Origin: RHKX01 sp046330415
Lineage (GTDB): Bacteria > Actinomycetota > Thermoleophilia > Solirubrobacterales > 70-9
DNA length: 64,000 nt
Assembly: GCA_046330415.1 (NCBI GenBank)
Contig: JAXLSW010000019.1
Coordinates: forward strand, 1-64,000
Direction: 5' to 3'
Positions 25,902 to 33,654 of the stretch are shown piece after piece. The notes under the pieces are model-generated. The model did no database searches. It had not been told where the DNA came from and saw nothing but the letters and a program-made list of their open reading frames with translations. A program made the translations under genes and the position numbers. Every line of letters starts with the position of its first letter. The first letter of the stretch is position 1.

Positions 25902-25975
<74 letters not shown>

Positions 25976-26062
25976 TCCCCGCCTGCCATGACGCGGTGCC
26001 AGGGGTGGCCTTTGCTCTCGCCGAACGCCTGGGGTGCCGACCCGGGCTACGCGTACCTTCGA

Positions 26063-26183
26063 CGAACTCCCTGGAATCGCGTCTCTCTGAGCCATGCGAT
26101 TCCCGATGGTTCGCGCGGGAGGGCACCGTCGCGGCGACCTGTCACCGAAGAACGGACCTCTTGTCTGTTTCCGGGTGACAGGT
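26063..26183. repeat. 121-bp two-hairpin direct repeat, left copy
   Basis: Aligns without gaps to 26768-26888 with 101 of 121 positions identical by my count. The second part (26137-26183) is the 47-bp hairpin found twice more near 55.2 kb. The first part contains weaker inverted arms (GAACTCCCTGGAAT at 26064-26077 versus ATTCCCGATGGTTC at 26099-26112). The remaining sequence from the tRNA to 26062 shows nothing recognisable. Confidence 0.85.
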
Positions 26184-26255
26184 GCAGTGCCTTCGAGCCG
26201 TGGCGCCGCACCTGCTGATCTGCTTGGGTGGGGAGGAAGCAACAAGGAGGGGACC

Positions 26256-26723
26256 ATGAAGAAGCTCTTGCTGATCACTGCCGTGACGCTAGTGACCACC
26301 GCGGCACCGGCACTCGGCGCGACAGCTCCCCAGTACTGGGGCGGCGAGATGGGGAAGAACCTGCCCGGGGCGACGATGACGTTCAAGGTCGTCGATGGGC
26401 GGGTCACGGATCTGCAGGCGGAGGTCCGGATTCGCTGTCACGCGGCGGGTGGCGGTCCGGCTCCGAACTCGCGGCTCATCGACCTGCACGGTCCGATGGC
26501 GATCGAGGCCGGAGTCTTCGAGGACACGAAGAGCGTCTTCGACGGCGGGAAGAGCAAGGTCGAAGGAACCTTCATCACAACGGCGAGCGCCGTCGGCTTC
26601 TACAAGGCTCGCTTCCGGCTCGACGACATCCGGCACGACTACGTCCGGGTGTGTCACACCGGCAAGCAGGACTGGACCGCCACCCCTCTCAGCAAGCGCG
26701 ACTGGCAGGAGCTCCGCGACTGA
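26256..26723 (+). CDS. Small secreted protein of unknown function
   Basis: 155 residues. I do not recognise the family. A Sec signal peptide (MKKLLLITAVTLVTTAAPALGA) is followed by a mature part of about 133 residues with beta-rich, mixed-charge sequence (GATMTFKVVDGRVTDLQAEVRIRCHAAGG; KVEGTFITTASAVGFYKARFRLDDI). Two cysteines (in IRCHAAG and VRVCHTG) could form a disulfide. The start is well fixed by a strong AAGGAGG at 26244-26250. The gene is bracketed by 121-bp direct repeats in the same orientation, 72 bp before the start and 44 bp after the stop, and lies just downstream of tRNA-Asp, which suggests it travelled or duplicated as a unit. Confidence 0.85.
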   Translation: MKKLLLITAVTLVTTAAPALGATAPQYWGGEMGKNLPGATMTFKVVDGRVTDLQAEVRIRCHAAGGGPAPNSRLIDLHGPMAIEAGVFEDTKSVFDGGKSKVEGTFITTASAVGFYKARFRLDDIRHDYVRVCHTGKQDWTATPLSKRDWQELRD

Positions 26724-26767
26724 GGCAGCGATTGCGGGCCTGGCGGTGTGGCTCCCCGCGCCGTCAT

Positions 26768-26888
26768 CGAACCGCCTGGAATTGCGTCGCTCTGAGCCAA
26801 GTGATTCCCGGCGGTTCACACGGGAGCGCGCGGTAACGGCGACGTGTCACCGAAGAACGGAGCTCTTGTCTGGTCGCGGGTGACAGGT
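26768..26888. repeat. 121-bp two-hairpin direct repeat, right copy
   Basis: This copy folds better: hairpin 1 has arms GAACCGCCTGGAAT (26769-26782) and ATTCCCGGCGGTTC (26804-26817), 13 of 14 paired, with a 21-base loop. Hairpin 2 is the 47-bp element at 26842-26888. Same orientation as the left copy. Confidence 0.85.
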
Positions 26889-26976
26889 CGGCGCGCGCCG
26901 GCGCGCGGCTGCCGCCGGATGGCGCCGCTCCCCACCCGGCGTGCGGACCCCAGCCCTTGCCCTACCCTCGCCGCCC

Positions 26977-28416
26977 ATGTCCACCCCGCTCACCCGCCGC
27001 CAGGTCCTCAGAGGTGCTGCCGGCGCCGCCGTCGGCGCCGGCGCCCTCAGCGCGGGGCCGTTGCTCAGCGCATCCGCCCGCGCGGCCGGCAAGCGCGACC
27101 GCGTCGCCATCGTCGGCGCCGGAGCGGGCGGAATCGCCGCCGCCTACTTCCTCGGCGGCACTTGCGACGTCGACATCTACGAGGGCCGCACGCGCATCGG
27201 CGGGCACTGCGACTCGCGCTGGGTCGACGTCGGGGGCGATCAGGTGGTCGTCGACCTGGCCGCGCAGTTCTTCCACCCCGACACCCATCCGATCTACGTG
27301 ACCCTGCTCGAGCAGCTCGGCCTGTTCGACCGCTCCGACCCCAACGGGCTGCAGACACGCCGCTCGGAGGGGAGCCTGACCGTCTTCCCGACCGACGGGG
27401 GCGCGCCCCGCTTCACCTCGACCCACCCGCTGGACGACCTGCCCACCGCGCTCGCCTTCGCGACCTTCACGCAGCAGGCGCGGCAGGCGGTGATCGACGG
27501 ACTCGCCTGGGAGGTGACCGTCGATGAGTGGATCGCCTCGCTTCCGCTCGACGCCGCCTTCAAGGCCGATGTCCTCTACCCCTGGATCACGGCGACAATC
27601 GGCTGCTCGCGGGCCGATGCCGCTCGCGTCTCGGCGCGGTCGATCCTGCAGACCTTCGCGCTCGCCTTCCCGGAGAACCCGGCCGCCGGTGCCTCCACGT
27701 TCAGCTCGCGGATCGGCCTGCAGGGGAACCTCCAGCGACTGCTCGAGGCGAGCCGCGTCCGGCGGGTCCGGCGCAACTCCATCGTCACCGCGCTTGATCA
27801 CGGCCGCGACGGCTGGAGCGTGACCACACCGAACGGCACCAGGGGCGGCTACCGCTACCTCGTCATGAACGCGCCCCCGCACGTATCCCGGGCGCTGCTG
27901 AAGCGACTTCCCCACTTCGCCAAGGTCGCCGAGCCCCTCAGCGAGTACCGCTACTTCAGCTCGCGGCTGCTCGTCCATCGCGACCCGGTTTACGTGCCCG
28001 CCGACCCCTCCTACTGGACCGCCTACAACGCCGGTCTCACCGGGAGCGAGTGCGAGGGCAGCGCCTGGATGGGAGCGCTGACCGACCCGCTGGCCTCAGG
28101 CGCGCCGATCGACCTCTTCAAGTCCTGGGCGCAGCGGCGCTCCGCCGATCCGCGGCGCATCATCTTCCAACGGGAGTTCCAGCACCCGCTGATCACCTCG
28201 CGCACCATCGCCGCCGCTCGCAGGCTGCAGCGCTTCCAGGGCCGCCGCGGCCTCTACTTCAGCGGCTCCTACACAACCGGCTCCGACCTGCAGGAGACGG
28301 CGCTGTACTCGGCGATGAAGGTGGCCGAGGAGATCGCTCCGCGCAGCCGCACGCTCCGCTCGCTGCAGGAGCGCATGCGCGCCAACGGCATCGCCGGCAT
28401 CTCCTACGACCTGTAG
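26977..28416 (+). CDS. FAD-dependent NAD(P)-binding oxidoreductase, Tat-exported
   Basis: 479 residues. Twin-arginine signal (TRRQVLRGAAGAAVG) and Ala-rich cleavage region, then the FAD-binding fold DRVAIVGAGAGGIAAAYFLGG, DIYEGRTRIGGHCDS and DLAAQFFHP. The last part (LYFSGSYTTGSDLQETALYSAMKVAEEI) is the C-terminal FAD-contact region of the amine-oxidase/desaturase-like superfamily. The GGHCDS motif is nearer to the phytoene-desaturase-like FAD oxidoreductases than to true monoamine oxidases. Substrate unknown. ATG at 26977 starts exactly at the Tat signal. A strong terminator follows the gene. Confidence 0.85.
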   Translation: MSTPLTRRQVLRGAAGAAVGAGALSAGPLLSASARAAGKRDRVAIVGAGAGGIAAAYFLGGTCDVDIYEGRTRIGGHCDSRWVDVGGDQVVVDLAAQFFHPDTHPIYVTLLEQLGLFDRSDPNGLQTRRSEGSLTVFPTDGGAPRFTSTHPLDDLPTALAFATFTQQARQAVIDGLAWEVTVDEWIASLPLDAAFKADVLYPWITATIGCSRADAARVSARSILQTFALAFPENPAAGASTFSSRIGLQGNLQRLLEASRVRRVRRNSIVTALDHGRDGWSVTTPNGTRGGYRYLVMNAPPHVSRALLKRLPHFAKVAEPLSEYRYFSSRLLVHRDPVYVPADPSYWTAYNAGLTGSECEGSAWMGALTDPLASGAPIDLFKSWAQRRSADPRRIIFQREFQHPLITSRTIAAARRLQRFQGRRGLYFSGSYTTGSDLQETALYSAMKVAEEIAPRSRTLRSLQERMRANGIAGISYDL

Positions 28417-28447
28417 ACGAGCGGCTGCGAACCGGCCCCGAAAGCAA

Positions 28448-28474
28448 AACGACACCCGCTGGGCGGGTGTCGTT
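28448..28474. terminator. Bidirectional intrinsic terminator
   Basis: Perfect 11-bp arms (AACGACACCCG and CGGGTGTCGTT) with a 5-base loop. The minus-strand reading continues TTTTGCTTT, a good U-tract for the amine oxidase that ends at 28666. The plus reading continues CTGCTCTCC, serving the oxidoreductase that ends at 28416. Confidence 0.88.
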
Positions 28475-28613
28475 CTGCTCTCCTCCTCCCCTCCCCGAGA
28501 GCGGGTTCGACTCCGCTCCGAAGTAGGTTGACCCCGAGGACTTCACGTCGTCTCTCACGGTCGGGATCGCAACCGTAGCGGATTTCGCCGAGGTTCGTGC
28601 TGATCGTCACAGC

Positions 28614-28650
28614 CCCCCGATTGGGGGTAGTCACATCCCCCGGTCGGGGG
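28614..28650. repeat. Twin CCCCC/GGGGG palindromes
   Basis: Two 14-bp palindromes, CCCCCGATTGGGGG (28614-28627) and CCCCCGGTCGGGGG (28637-28650), each preceded by TCACA. Their centres are 23 bp apart, roughly two helical turns. They lie 16 bp beyond the stop of the amine oxidase, between convergent genes, so an operator role has no obvious target. Confidence 0.6.
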
Positions 28651-28665
28651 ATGGACCAGATCCGC

Positions 28666-30150
28666 TCAGATCTCGCCGAGAACCTCGTTCGCGGCGCGCT
28701 GTCCGGACTGGATCGCGCCGTCCATGTAGCCGGCCCACTCGGTCGCCGTCTCCGTCCCCGCCCAGTGGATCTCGCCCACCGGCGTGCGGATCGCGTCGCG
28801 GTAGCCGAGCAGGACGCCCGGGCCCATGAAGCCGACGTAGCAGCCGCGGCTCCAGCGGTCGGCGGCCCACGACTTGTCGAGGTAGTCGGTCGCGTTGCGC
28901 GCCTCGTCACCGAAGTAGCGGGCGAAGGAATCGATCACCGCCTCCTTGCGGTCGTCCTTCGAGCTGCCGGCGAAGTCGCGCGCCTCCTGCCCCTCGATGA
29001 ACCCGAGCAGGACGCCGGGGGAGCCGTCGGGCGGCGAGTTGTCGAACGTGAGCTTGACCGGCCCGGTGTCGGAGGTCGCCATCCCGCTCAGGCCCTGATC
29101 GCGCCAGAACGGCTTGTCGTAGATCGCCATGCACTTGTAGACGGTCCCCATCGGGACGCGCTGGTCGAGCTGCGCCCGCTGCGCGGTCAGGTCGGGAAGG
29201 AAGCGGATCGAGCCGCAGAGCGCGGGCGGGAGGGTGACGATCACGCGCTTGCCCTGCCACTTGCCCGAGCCGGTCTGGACCTCGACGCCGCCTTTCCTGC
29301 GCCGGATCGTCCGCACCGGCTGGTGCAGCTGCACCGCCTTACCGAGCTGCTTGGCCATCTTCAGCGAGATCTGCTGGGAGCCGCCGACGATGCGCTTCTC
29401 CTGCGCACCGCCCTCTGTGTCGATCAGCAGGTTGAAGTCCCCCGCCGCCGTCGCGATGTAGAGCAGGACGAAGAGCAGCGAGAGATCGCGCGGCTCGGCC
29501 GAGAACACGGATTGGATGCCGAGGATCACGAGATCGCGAGCCTCCGGCGTGAGGTTCTCGTCGCGCAGCCAGGTGTCGAAGGTCTGGGAGTCCCAGGCGT
29601 TCGCGTTCGGCGCGTTCCAGGGGGAGTCGACGGGCACGCTCGCCGCCATGTCGTTGAGCTTCTGGATCGTCACGGCGACCTCGACCAGCGAGGCCGGGTT
29701 GGCCGGCGGGATCGCCCCCGTGTACTTCGTCAGCACGCCGCCTCGGTAGTAGACGTTGTCGCCCGTGACGTAGGTGTCGAAGGTCTGCAGTCCGAGCTCG
29801 TCGATCATCGAGAGCACGTGGTTCTGCGTCGGGCCGACCCACTGGCCGCCGATCTCGACGATCTCGCCGCCGCCGATGTCGTGGTTGAGCGTGCGGCCAC
29901 CGACGCGCTTGCGCGCCTCGAGAACGACGACGGACTTCCCCGCCTTGTCGATCTCGCGCGCCGCGGCGAGGCCCGCGAGCCCGCCGCCGACGACGATCAC
30001 GTCGGCCTTGCGCTTCGGCTTCTTCCTGAGCGCGGCCGAGGCGCCGGGAGCCTTGGAGACCGCGTAGCCCGCGGCGCCCGCCAGCGCTCCGCCGACGACG
30101 CCGCGGCGGCTGACCCCGCGCTGCTGGTCCCCCGCAGCGGCGGCGCTCAA
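28666..30150 (-). CDS. Flavin monoamine oxidase, Tat-exported
   Basis: 494 residues. A twin-arginine signal (VSRRGVVGGALAGAAGYAVS) precedes the FAD site ADVIVVGGGLAGLAAAREI, then LEARKRVGGRTLNHDI and EIGGQWVGPTQNHVL. The C-terminus (GEIHWAGTETATEWAGYMDGAIQSGQRAANEVL) is the classical MAO flavin-binding end. It oxidises an amine with O2, releasing H2O2, probably outside the membrane. The true start is the TTG at 30150, which overlaps the ferritin TGA (TTGA); the long leader in the open frame up to 30318 lies inside the ferritin gene. No Shine-Dalgarno is seen, so translation should depend on ferritin translation. Confidence 0.93.
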   Translation of the reverse strand: MSAAAAGDQQRGVSRRGVVGGALAGAAGYAVSKAPGASAALRKKPKRKADVIVVGGGLAGLAAAREIDKAGKSVVVLEARKRVGGRTLNHDIGGGEIVEIGGQWVGPTQNHVLSMIDELGLQTFDTYVTGDNVYYRGGVLTKYTGAIPPANPASLVEVAVTIQKLNDMAASVPVDSPWNAPNANAWDSQTFDTWLRDENLTPEARDLVILGIQSVFSAEPRDLSLLFVLLYIATAAGDFNLLIDTEGGAQEKRIVGGSQQISLKMAKQLGKAVQLHQPVRTIRRRKGGVEVQTGSGKWQGKRVIVTLPPALCGSIRFLPDLTAQRAQLDQRVPMGTVYKCMAIYDKPFWRDQGLSGMATSDTGPVKLTFDNSPPDGSPGVLLGFIEGQEARDFAGSSKDDRKEAVIDSFARYFGDEARNATDYLDKSWAADRWSRGCYVGFMGPGVLLGYRDAIRTPVGEIHWAGTETATEWAGYMDGAIQSGQRAANEVLGEI

Positions 30151-30680
30151 AGCGCGCCGCCGGCCGCCGCGGGAGCGGTCGGGTCGTCGCCCTCGTCGCC
30201 GAGGCTCTCGCGGGCGAGGTACTCCTCGATCAGCAGCGGGCTGTCCTTCGCGCGCTCGACGACGCGCAGTAGGTCGGACATCGTCGCGACCTCCTCGGTC
30301 TGCTCCTTGATGAACCACTGCATGAACTGCTCACCCTGGTAGTCGCCGGCCTCGCGCGCCTTCGCGGCGAGCGCGCCGATCTGCTCGGTCACGCGCTTCT
30401 CCTGGGAGAGGGCGAGCTCGACCGGGGCGACGATGTCGTCGAAGCGGCTCTGCGGCGCCTCGACGCCGGGGGTGCTCACCTCGAGGTCGGCGTCGACCAT
30501 GTACTGGGTGATCATCATCGCGTGGTTGCGCTCCTCGACCGCCTGGCGGTAGAAGAACGCCGCGAGCTGAGGCAGCGTCTCCGCGTCGTAGTGGACGGCG
30601 ATCGCCACGTACTGCTGGTGGGCGGCGAACTCGTTGCCGATCTGCTCGTTCAGCGCCTCGGGGAAGCTGCTGTCGCTCAT
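30147..30680 (-). CDS. Ferritin
   Basis: 177 residues of a four-helix ferritin-like protein. The ferroxidase ligands are visible: Glu in NEQIGNEFAAHQQY, the ExxH pair in EERNHAMM, and later Glu/Gln residues in VELALSQEKRVTEQI and EQFMQWFIKEQTEEV. It stores iron after oxidising Fe(II) with O2 or H2O2. The C-terminal 20 residues are an Ala/Pro/Asp tail. ATG at 30680 has GGAGGT nine bases upstream. The stop overlaps the start of the amine oxidase gene. Confidence 0.95.
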   Translation of the reverse strand: MSDSSFPEALNEQIGNEFAAHQQYVAIAVHYDAETLPQLAAFFYRQAVEERNHAMMITQYMVDADLEVSTPGVEAPQSRFDDIVAPVELALSQEKRVTEQIGALAAKAREAGDYQGEQFMQWFIKEQTEEVATMSDLLRVVERAKDSPLLIEEYLARESLGDEGDDPTAPAAAGGAL

Positions 30681-30756
30681 CTGACCTCCGGTCTCGGGTT
30701 GCGCCCCCGACCGTAATGGAAAGCGCGGATTCGGCTGCCCGAAGAGGCGGCCGGGA

Positions 30757-30774
30757 AGCGGGGGGAGCCCCGCT
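30757..30774 (-). terminator. Hairpin at the end of the enolase-like gene
   Basis: Arms AGCGGGG and CCCCGCT with a 4-base loop, overlapping the stop codon at 30773. There is no T-tract, so it is a weak terminator candidate. Confidence 0.4.
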
Positions 30775-31843
30775 AGCCCCAGCGGAAGCCGGTCTCGCTC
30801 GGAACCGGATCCATCGGCGCGGTCGGCAGTCCCTCCGGGACGCTCGGGTCGTTGTAGCCGGACGGCGCGCAGTCGTTCGGCGTATCCGCGTGGAACAGCG
30901 ACGCCAGGTACTGGATCTGGCCGCGCCCGCACTCGACCTCGCCCTGCCCGCCGCTGTAGACGGCGATCCCCTCGGCCGCGCAGTACTCGTAGACCGACAG
31001 CACCTCCTCGATCGAACCGAAGCGCGAGGGCTTCGAGTTGATCGCCTTCGGCTTCCACTCGAGGCCCTTGATGTCGTCGAGTGAGTGCAGCGGCGCGTCC
31101 CAGGTGCAGCGGTCGCGCATCGGCTCGAGGATCGGCCGCGTCTCGTCGTTGACGTCGGGGTCCTCGAGGAAGGCCTCCGGGAACGCTTCAGCCACTGCCG
31201 CGTAGAGCTCGGGGTCGGTCTCGACGTCGACCGGCGTCCCCTTGTAGTGGCCCTTGAGATCGAGCACCCGGACCGGCGCGAGCCCCTCGATCTCGCTGAT
31301 CAGCTCCGGCGTCCAGTCGTTCTCGGGGTCGAGCTTGAACTCGAGCGTCGGGTAGCGCGCGAGCCGCTTGGTGATCGGCTCGACCGAGGAACCCTCCTCG
31401 CTGTCGAAGGTCGTCAGCCGCGTCGAGCAGATGAAGTTGAGCGGCTTGGGGTCGCGGCCGAGCGCCTCGTGCAGCGGCACGCCGGCCTGGCGCAGCGCGA
31501 GATCGAGCGCGGCGCTCTCGTACGCCCAGCGGCGGTAGTGGCGAGAGGCCTCCATCCCGGGTGCTGCGAGCGGGAACAGGTCGGTAGCGGCGATCTGCGC
31601 GCAGAAGTCCCCGAGCGTCGAGACGCCGCCGAAGTCGAGCGGGGTGCCGTTGTCGCGGTGGGCGATCTGATCGAGCGTGTCGTAGACGACGTCCTCGCCG
31701 ATCCCCTCCTCACCGCCGCCGCGCAGTCGCACCACCGTGGAGGGGCGGGTGAAGCTTCCGTAGTCACGGTCGTGGTCGCTGAGCTCGTAGCTCTCGATCG
31801 TCAGCGCCAGCCCAGCCAGCTCGTCCCAGTTGCCGCCATTCAT
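30773..31843 (-). CDS. Enolase-superfamily protein (MR/MLE type)
   Basis: 356 residues with the two-domain layout of the mandelate racemase / muconate lactonising group. Barrel motifs include EFKLDPEND, RVLDLKGHY, AFLEDPDVND and INSKPSRFGSIEEV, which supply the acidic metal ligands and a C-terminal Lys. The usual second-strand KxK is not evident. Members abstract a proton alpha to a carboxylate; the substrate cannot be inferred. It follows the amino acid permease by 77 bp on the same strand, which hints at amino acid or amino acid-derived substrates. Confidence 0.82.
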   Translation of the reverse strand: MNGGNWDELAGLALTIESYELSDHDRDYGSFTRPSTVVRLRGGGEEGIGEDVVYDTLDQIAHRDNGTPLDFGGVSTLGDFCAQIAATDLFPLAAPGMEASRHYRRWAYESAALDLALRQAGVPLHEALGRDPKPLNFICSTRLTTFDSEEGSSVEPITKRLARYPTLEFKLDPENDWTPELISEIEGLAPVRVLDLKGHYKGTPVDVETDPELYAAVAEAFPEAFLEDPDVNDETRPILEPMRDRCTWDAPLHSLDDIKGLEWKPKAINSKPSRFGSIEEVLSVYEYCAAEGIAVYSGGQGEVECGRGQIQYLASLFHADTPNDCAPSGYNDPSVPEGLPTAPMDPVPSETGFRWG

Positions 31844-31920
31844 GTCTCCGCCTCAGCTCCTTTTCTCGTCGTCCGCCACGGGAGCCTCGGGAACGGGCCG
31901 CCGCGAGATCCGCACGGAGC

Positions 31921-33300
31921 TTATGGGGCGTCGGCCGCCCGCTCGGCCTGCGCCTCGCGGGGACGGTGACCTCCGGCGTAGGAGACGAGCCAGAAGGCGA
32001 GCCCGAGGAGCAGCAGCAGCCCGGCCCGCACGAACACCTCGGCCTCGTTGTCGGCGATCAAGTAGATGGACGCGACAACCCCGACGATCGGGGCGAAGGT
32101 CGGTGCCGTGAAGTGGTCGTGGTCGACCGGGTCCCGGCGCAGGACGAGCACGGAGACGTTGACCGCGGTGAACGCGATCAGCAGCAGCATCACCGTCGTG
32201 TCGGCGAGGCTCGCGAGGTCGCCGGTTGAGACCAGGATCAGCCCGAGCAGCGTCGTGAAGACGATCGCCGTGATCGGCGTCTTCCGGCTCGGCAAGACGC
32301 GCCCGAAGAACCCCGGCACGATGCCCTCCTCCGACATCCCGTAGACGAGTCGCGAGGCCATGATCATGTTGATCAGCGCCCCGTTGGCGAGCGCGAAGAG
32401 CGTGATCGCCGAGAACACCTTCGGGTCGACGCCGAGCGGCCCGCTCTCGCCGACGAGGACGAGCGGCGCGGTCGAGTTCGCGAGCTCGGCGGTCGGGATG
32501 ACGGTCGAGCTGACGAGCAGCACGGCCATGTAGAGGACTCCCGCGATGGCGAGCCCGCCGAACAGGATCCGCGGGTAGTTGCGACTCGGTTTCTCGGTCT
32601 CCTCGGCGATGTTGACCGAGTCCTCGAAGCCGATCAGCGCGTAGAAGGCGAGCCCGGCCCCGGAGAGGATCGCGAAGATCGGCCCGACCCCGTCCTTGAA
32701 CTCGAAGTTGCGGCCGAAGTCGGAGGCCGGCTCGCCGAAGGCGAAGAGGCCGATGACGATGACGAGCAGGAGGCCGCCGACCTCGACGCAGGTGAGCACG
32801 GCGTTGGCGCGGACCGACTCGGCGATGCCGCGCGCGTTGACCAGCGCGATCACGAGCATGAAGGCGATCGCGACCGGGATCACCTTGATGTCGACGAACG
32901 CCGAGAGCGCGTCGCCGCCGAACCCGCGGGCGAGCGTGCTCGCCGAGGTGATGCCCGAGGCCATCACCGCGAAGGCGATCATGAACGTCAGGAAAGGGAT
33001 GTCGAAGGCCTTGTTGACGTACAGAGCCGCCCCGGCCGCGCGCGGGTACTTCGAGACGAGCTCGGCATAGGAGCAGGCGGTCAGGAGCGCCACCGCGAAG
33101 GCGGTCAGGAAGGCGAGCCAGATCGCGCCGCCGACCTCGGCGCCGACCGCGCCCGCCAGCGTGTAGATGCCGCCGCCGAGGATGTCGCCGACGATGAAGA
33201 AGAGCAGCAGGACGGGCCCGACCTTGCGGGCGAGCTTCGACTCCTGCTCTCCCGCGGATTCGTCGCGCTGCCCGGTCGCGCTCACCGTTGCCGATTCCAC
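31921..33300 (-). CDS. APC-family amino acid/polyamine permease
   Basis: 459 residues with 12 predicted membrane spans. The first carries the unwound-helix motif GDILGGGIYTLAGAVG, and TM6 contains FYALIGFEDSVNIAEETEKPSRNYP, both hallmarks of the APC superfamily. Transport of an amino acid, cationic amino acid or amine by symport or exchange is expected. GTG at 33300 with GGGAGG nine bases upstream. It lies downstream of the decarboxylase/deiminase/carbamoylase set on the same strand, separated by a 354-bp structured gap, so it may serve the same pathway. Confidence 0.92.
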   Translation of the reverse strand: MESATVSATGQRDESAGEQESKLARKVGPVLLLFFIVGDILGGGIYTLAGAVGAEVGGAIWLAFLTAFAVALLTACSYAELVSKYPRAAGAALYVNKAFDIPFLTFMIAFAVMASGITSASTLARGFGGDALSAFVDIKVIPVAIAFMLVIALVNARGIAESVRANAVLTCVEVGGLLLVIVIGLFAFGEPASDFGRNFEFKDGVGPIFAILSGAGLAFYALIGFEDSVNIAEETEKPSRNYPRILFGGLAIAGVLYMAVLLVSSTVIPTAELANSTAPLVLVGESGPLGVDPKVFSAITLFALANGALINMIMASRLVYGMSEEGIVPGFFGRVLPSRKTPITAIVFTTLLGLILVSTGDLASLADTTVMLLLIAFTAVNVSVLVLRRDPVDHDHFTAPTFAPIVGVVASIYLIADNEAEVFVRAGLLLLLGLAFWLVSYAGGHRPREAQAERAADAP

Positions 33301-33654
33301 TCGAACCTCCCTGGTCGTTCGTGTTGCCTTAGGTGATGCCCGACTTCGAGAACTTGAAGCAGAGTCCCGACGGAGGGCGACCGGGTCGACCGCCGCAGCC
33401 CCGCTCCGCCGCTCGCGTCCCGTTCCGCCGCTCCAGCCCCACTCCGCCGCTCGCGCCCCTTTCGTCGCTCCCCCTCTAACCCCCAGAACTCCACGACCCT
33501 TCGGGCGACGGGGGACCTCGGGGAGAAGTGGGGCCTATGAGCGGCAGAACTCGACGAGGTCCCCTCCGGCACCTGGGCCTCGGCGAGTTGTGGGGGTTGG
33601 CCGAGACCGGGGGAGGCTGCGAGGGCGAGTCGCGCGTCGAGCGCCGGCCGCTTC
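33301..33654. other. 354-bp gene-free region with nested inverted repeats
   Basis: No credible gene. The left part (33360-33475) is made of repeats of CCGCCGCTC/CCGCTCC type. The right part contains nested arms: outer AACCCCCA-AACTC (33479-33491) against GAGTT-TGGGGGTT (33584-33597), and inner GGGGACCTCG against CGAGGTCCCC (about 33511-33564). AGAACTC-ACGA occurs twice. It looks like a folded RNA or palindromic element rather than a promoter. Confidence 0.55.

Noticed and set aside
28597..30342. Long open plus-strand frame opposite the amine oxidase and ferritin
   Set aside because: It is a mirror of the GC-rich codon usage of the minus-strand gene; its translation shows only Arg/Val/Asp/Gly-rich non-family sequence.
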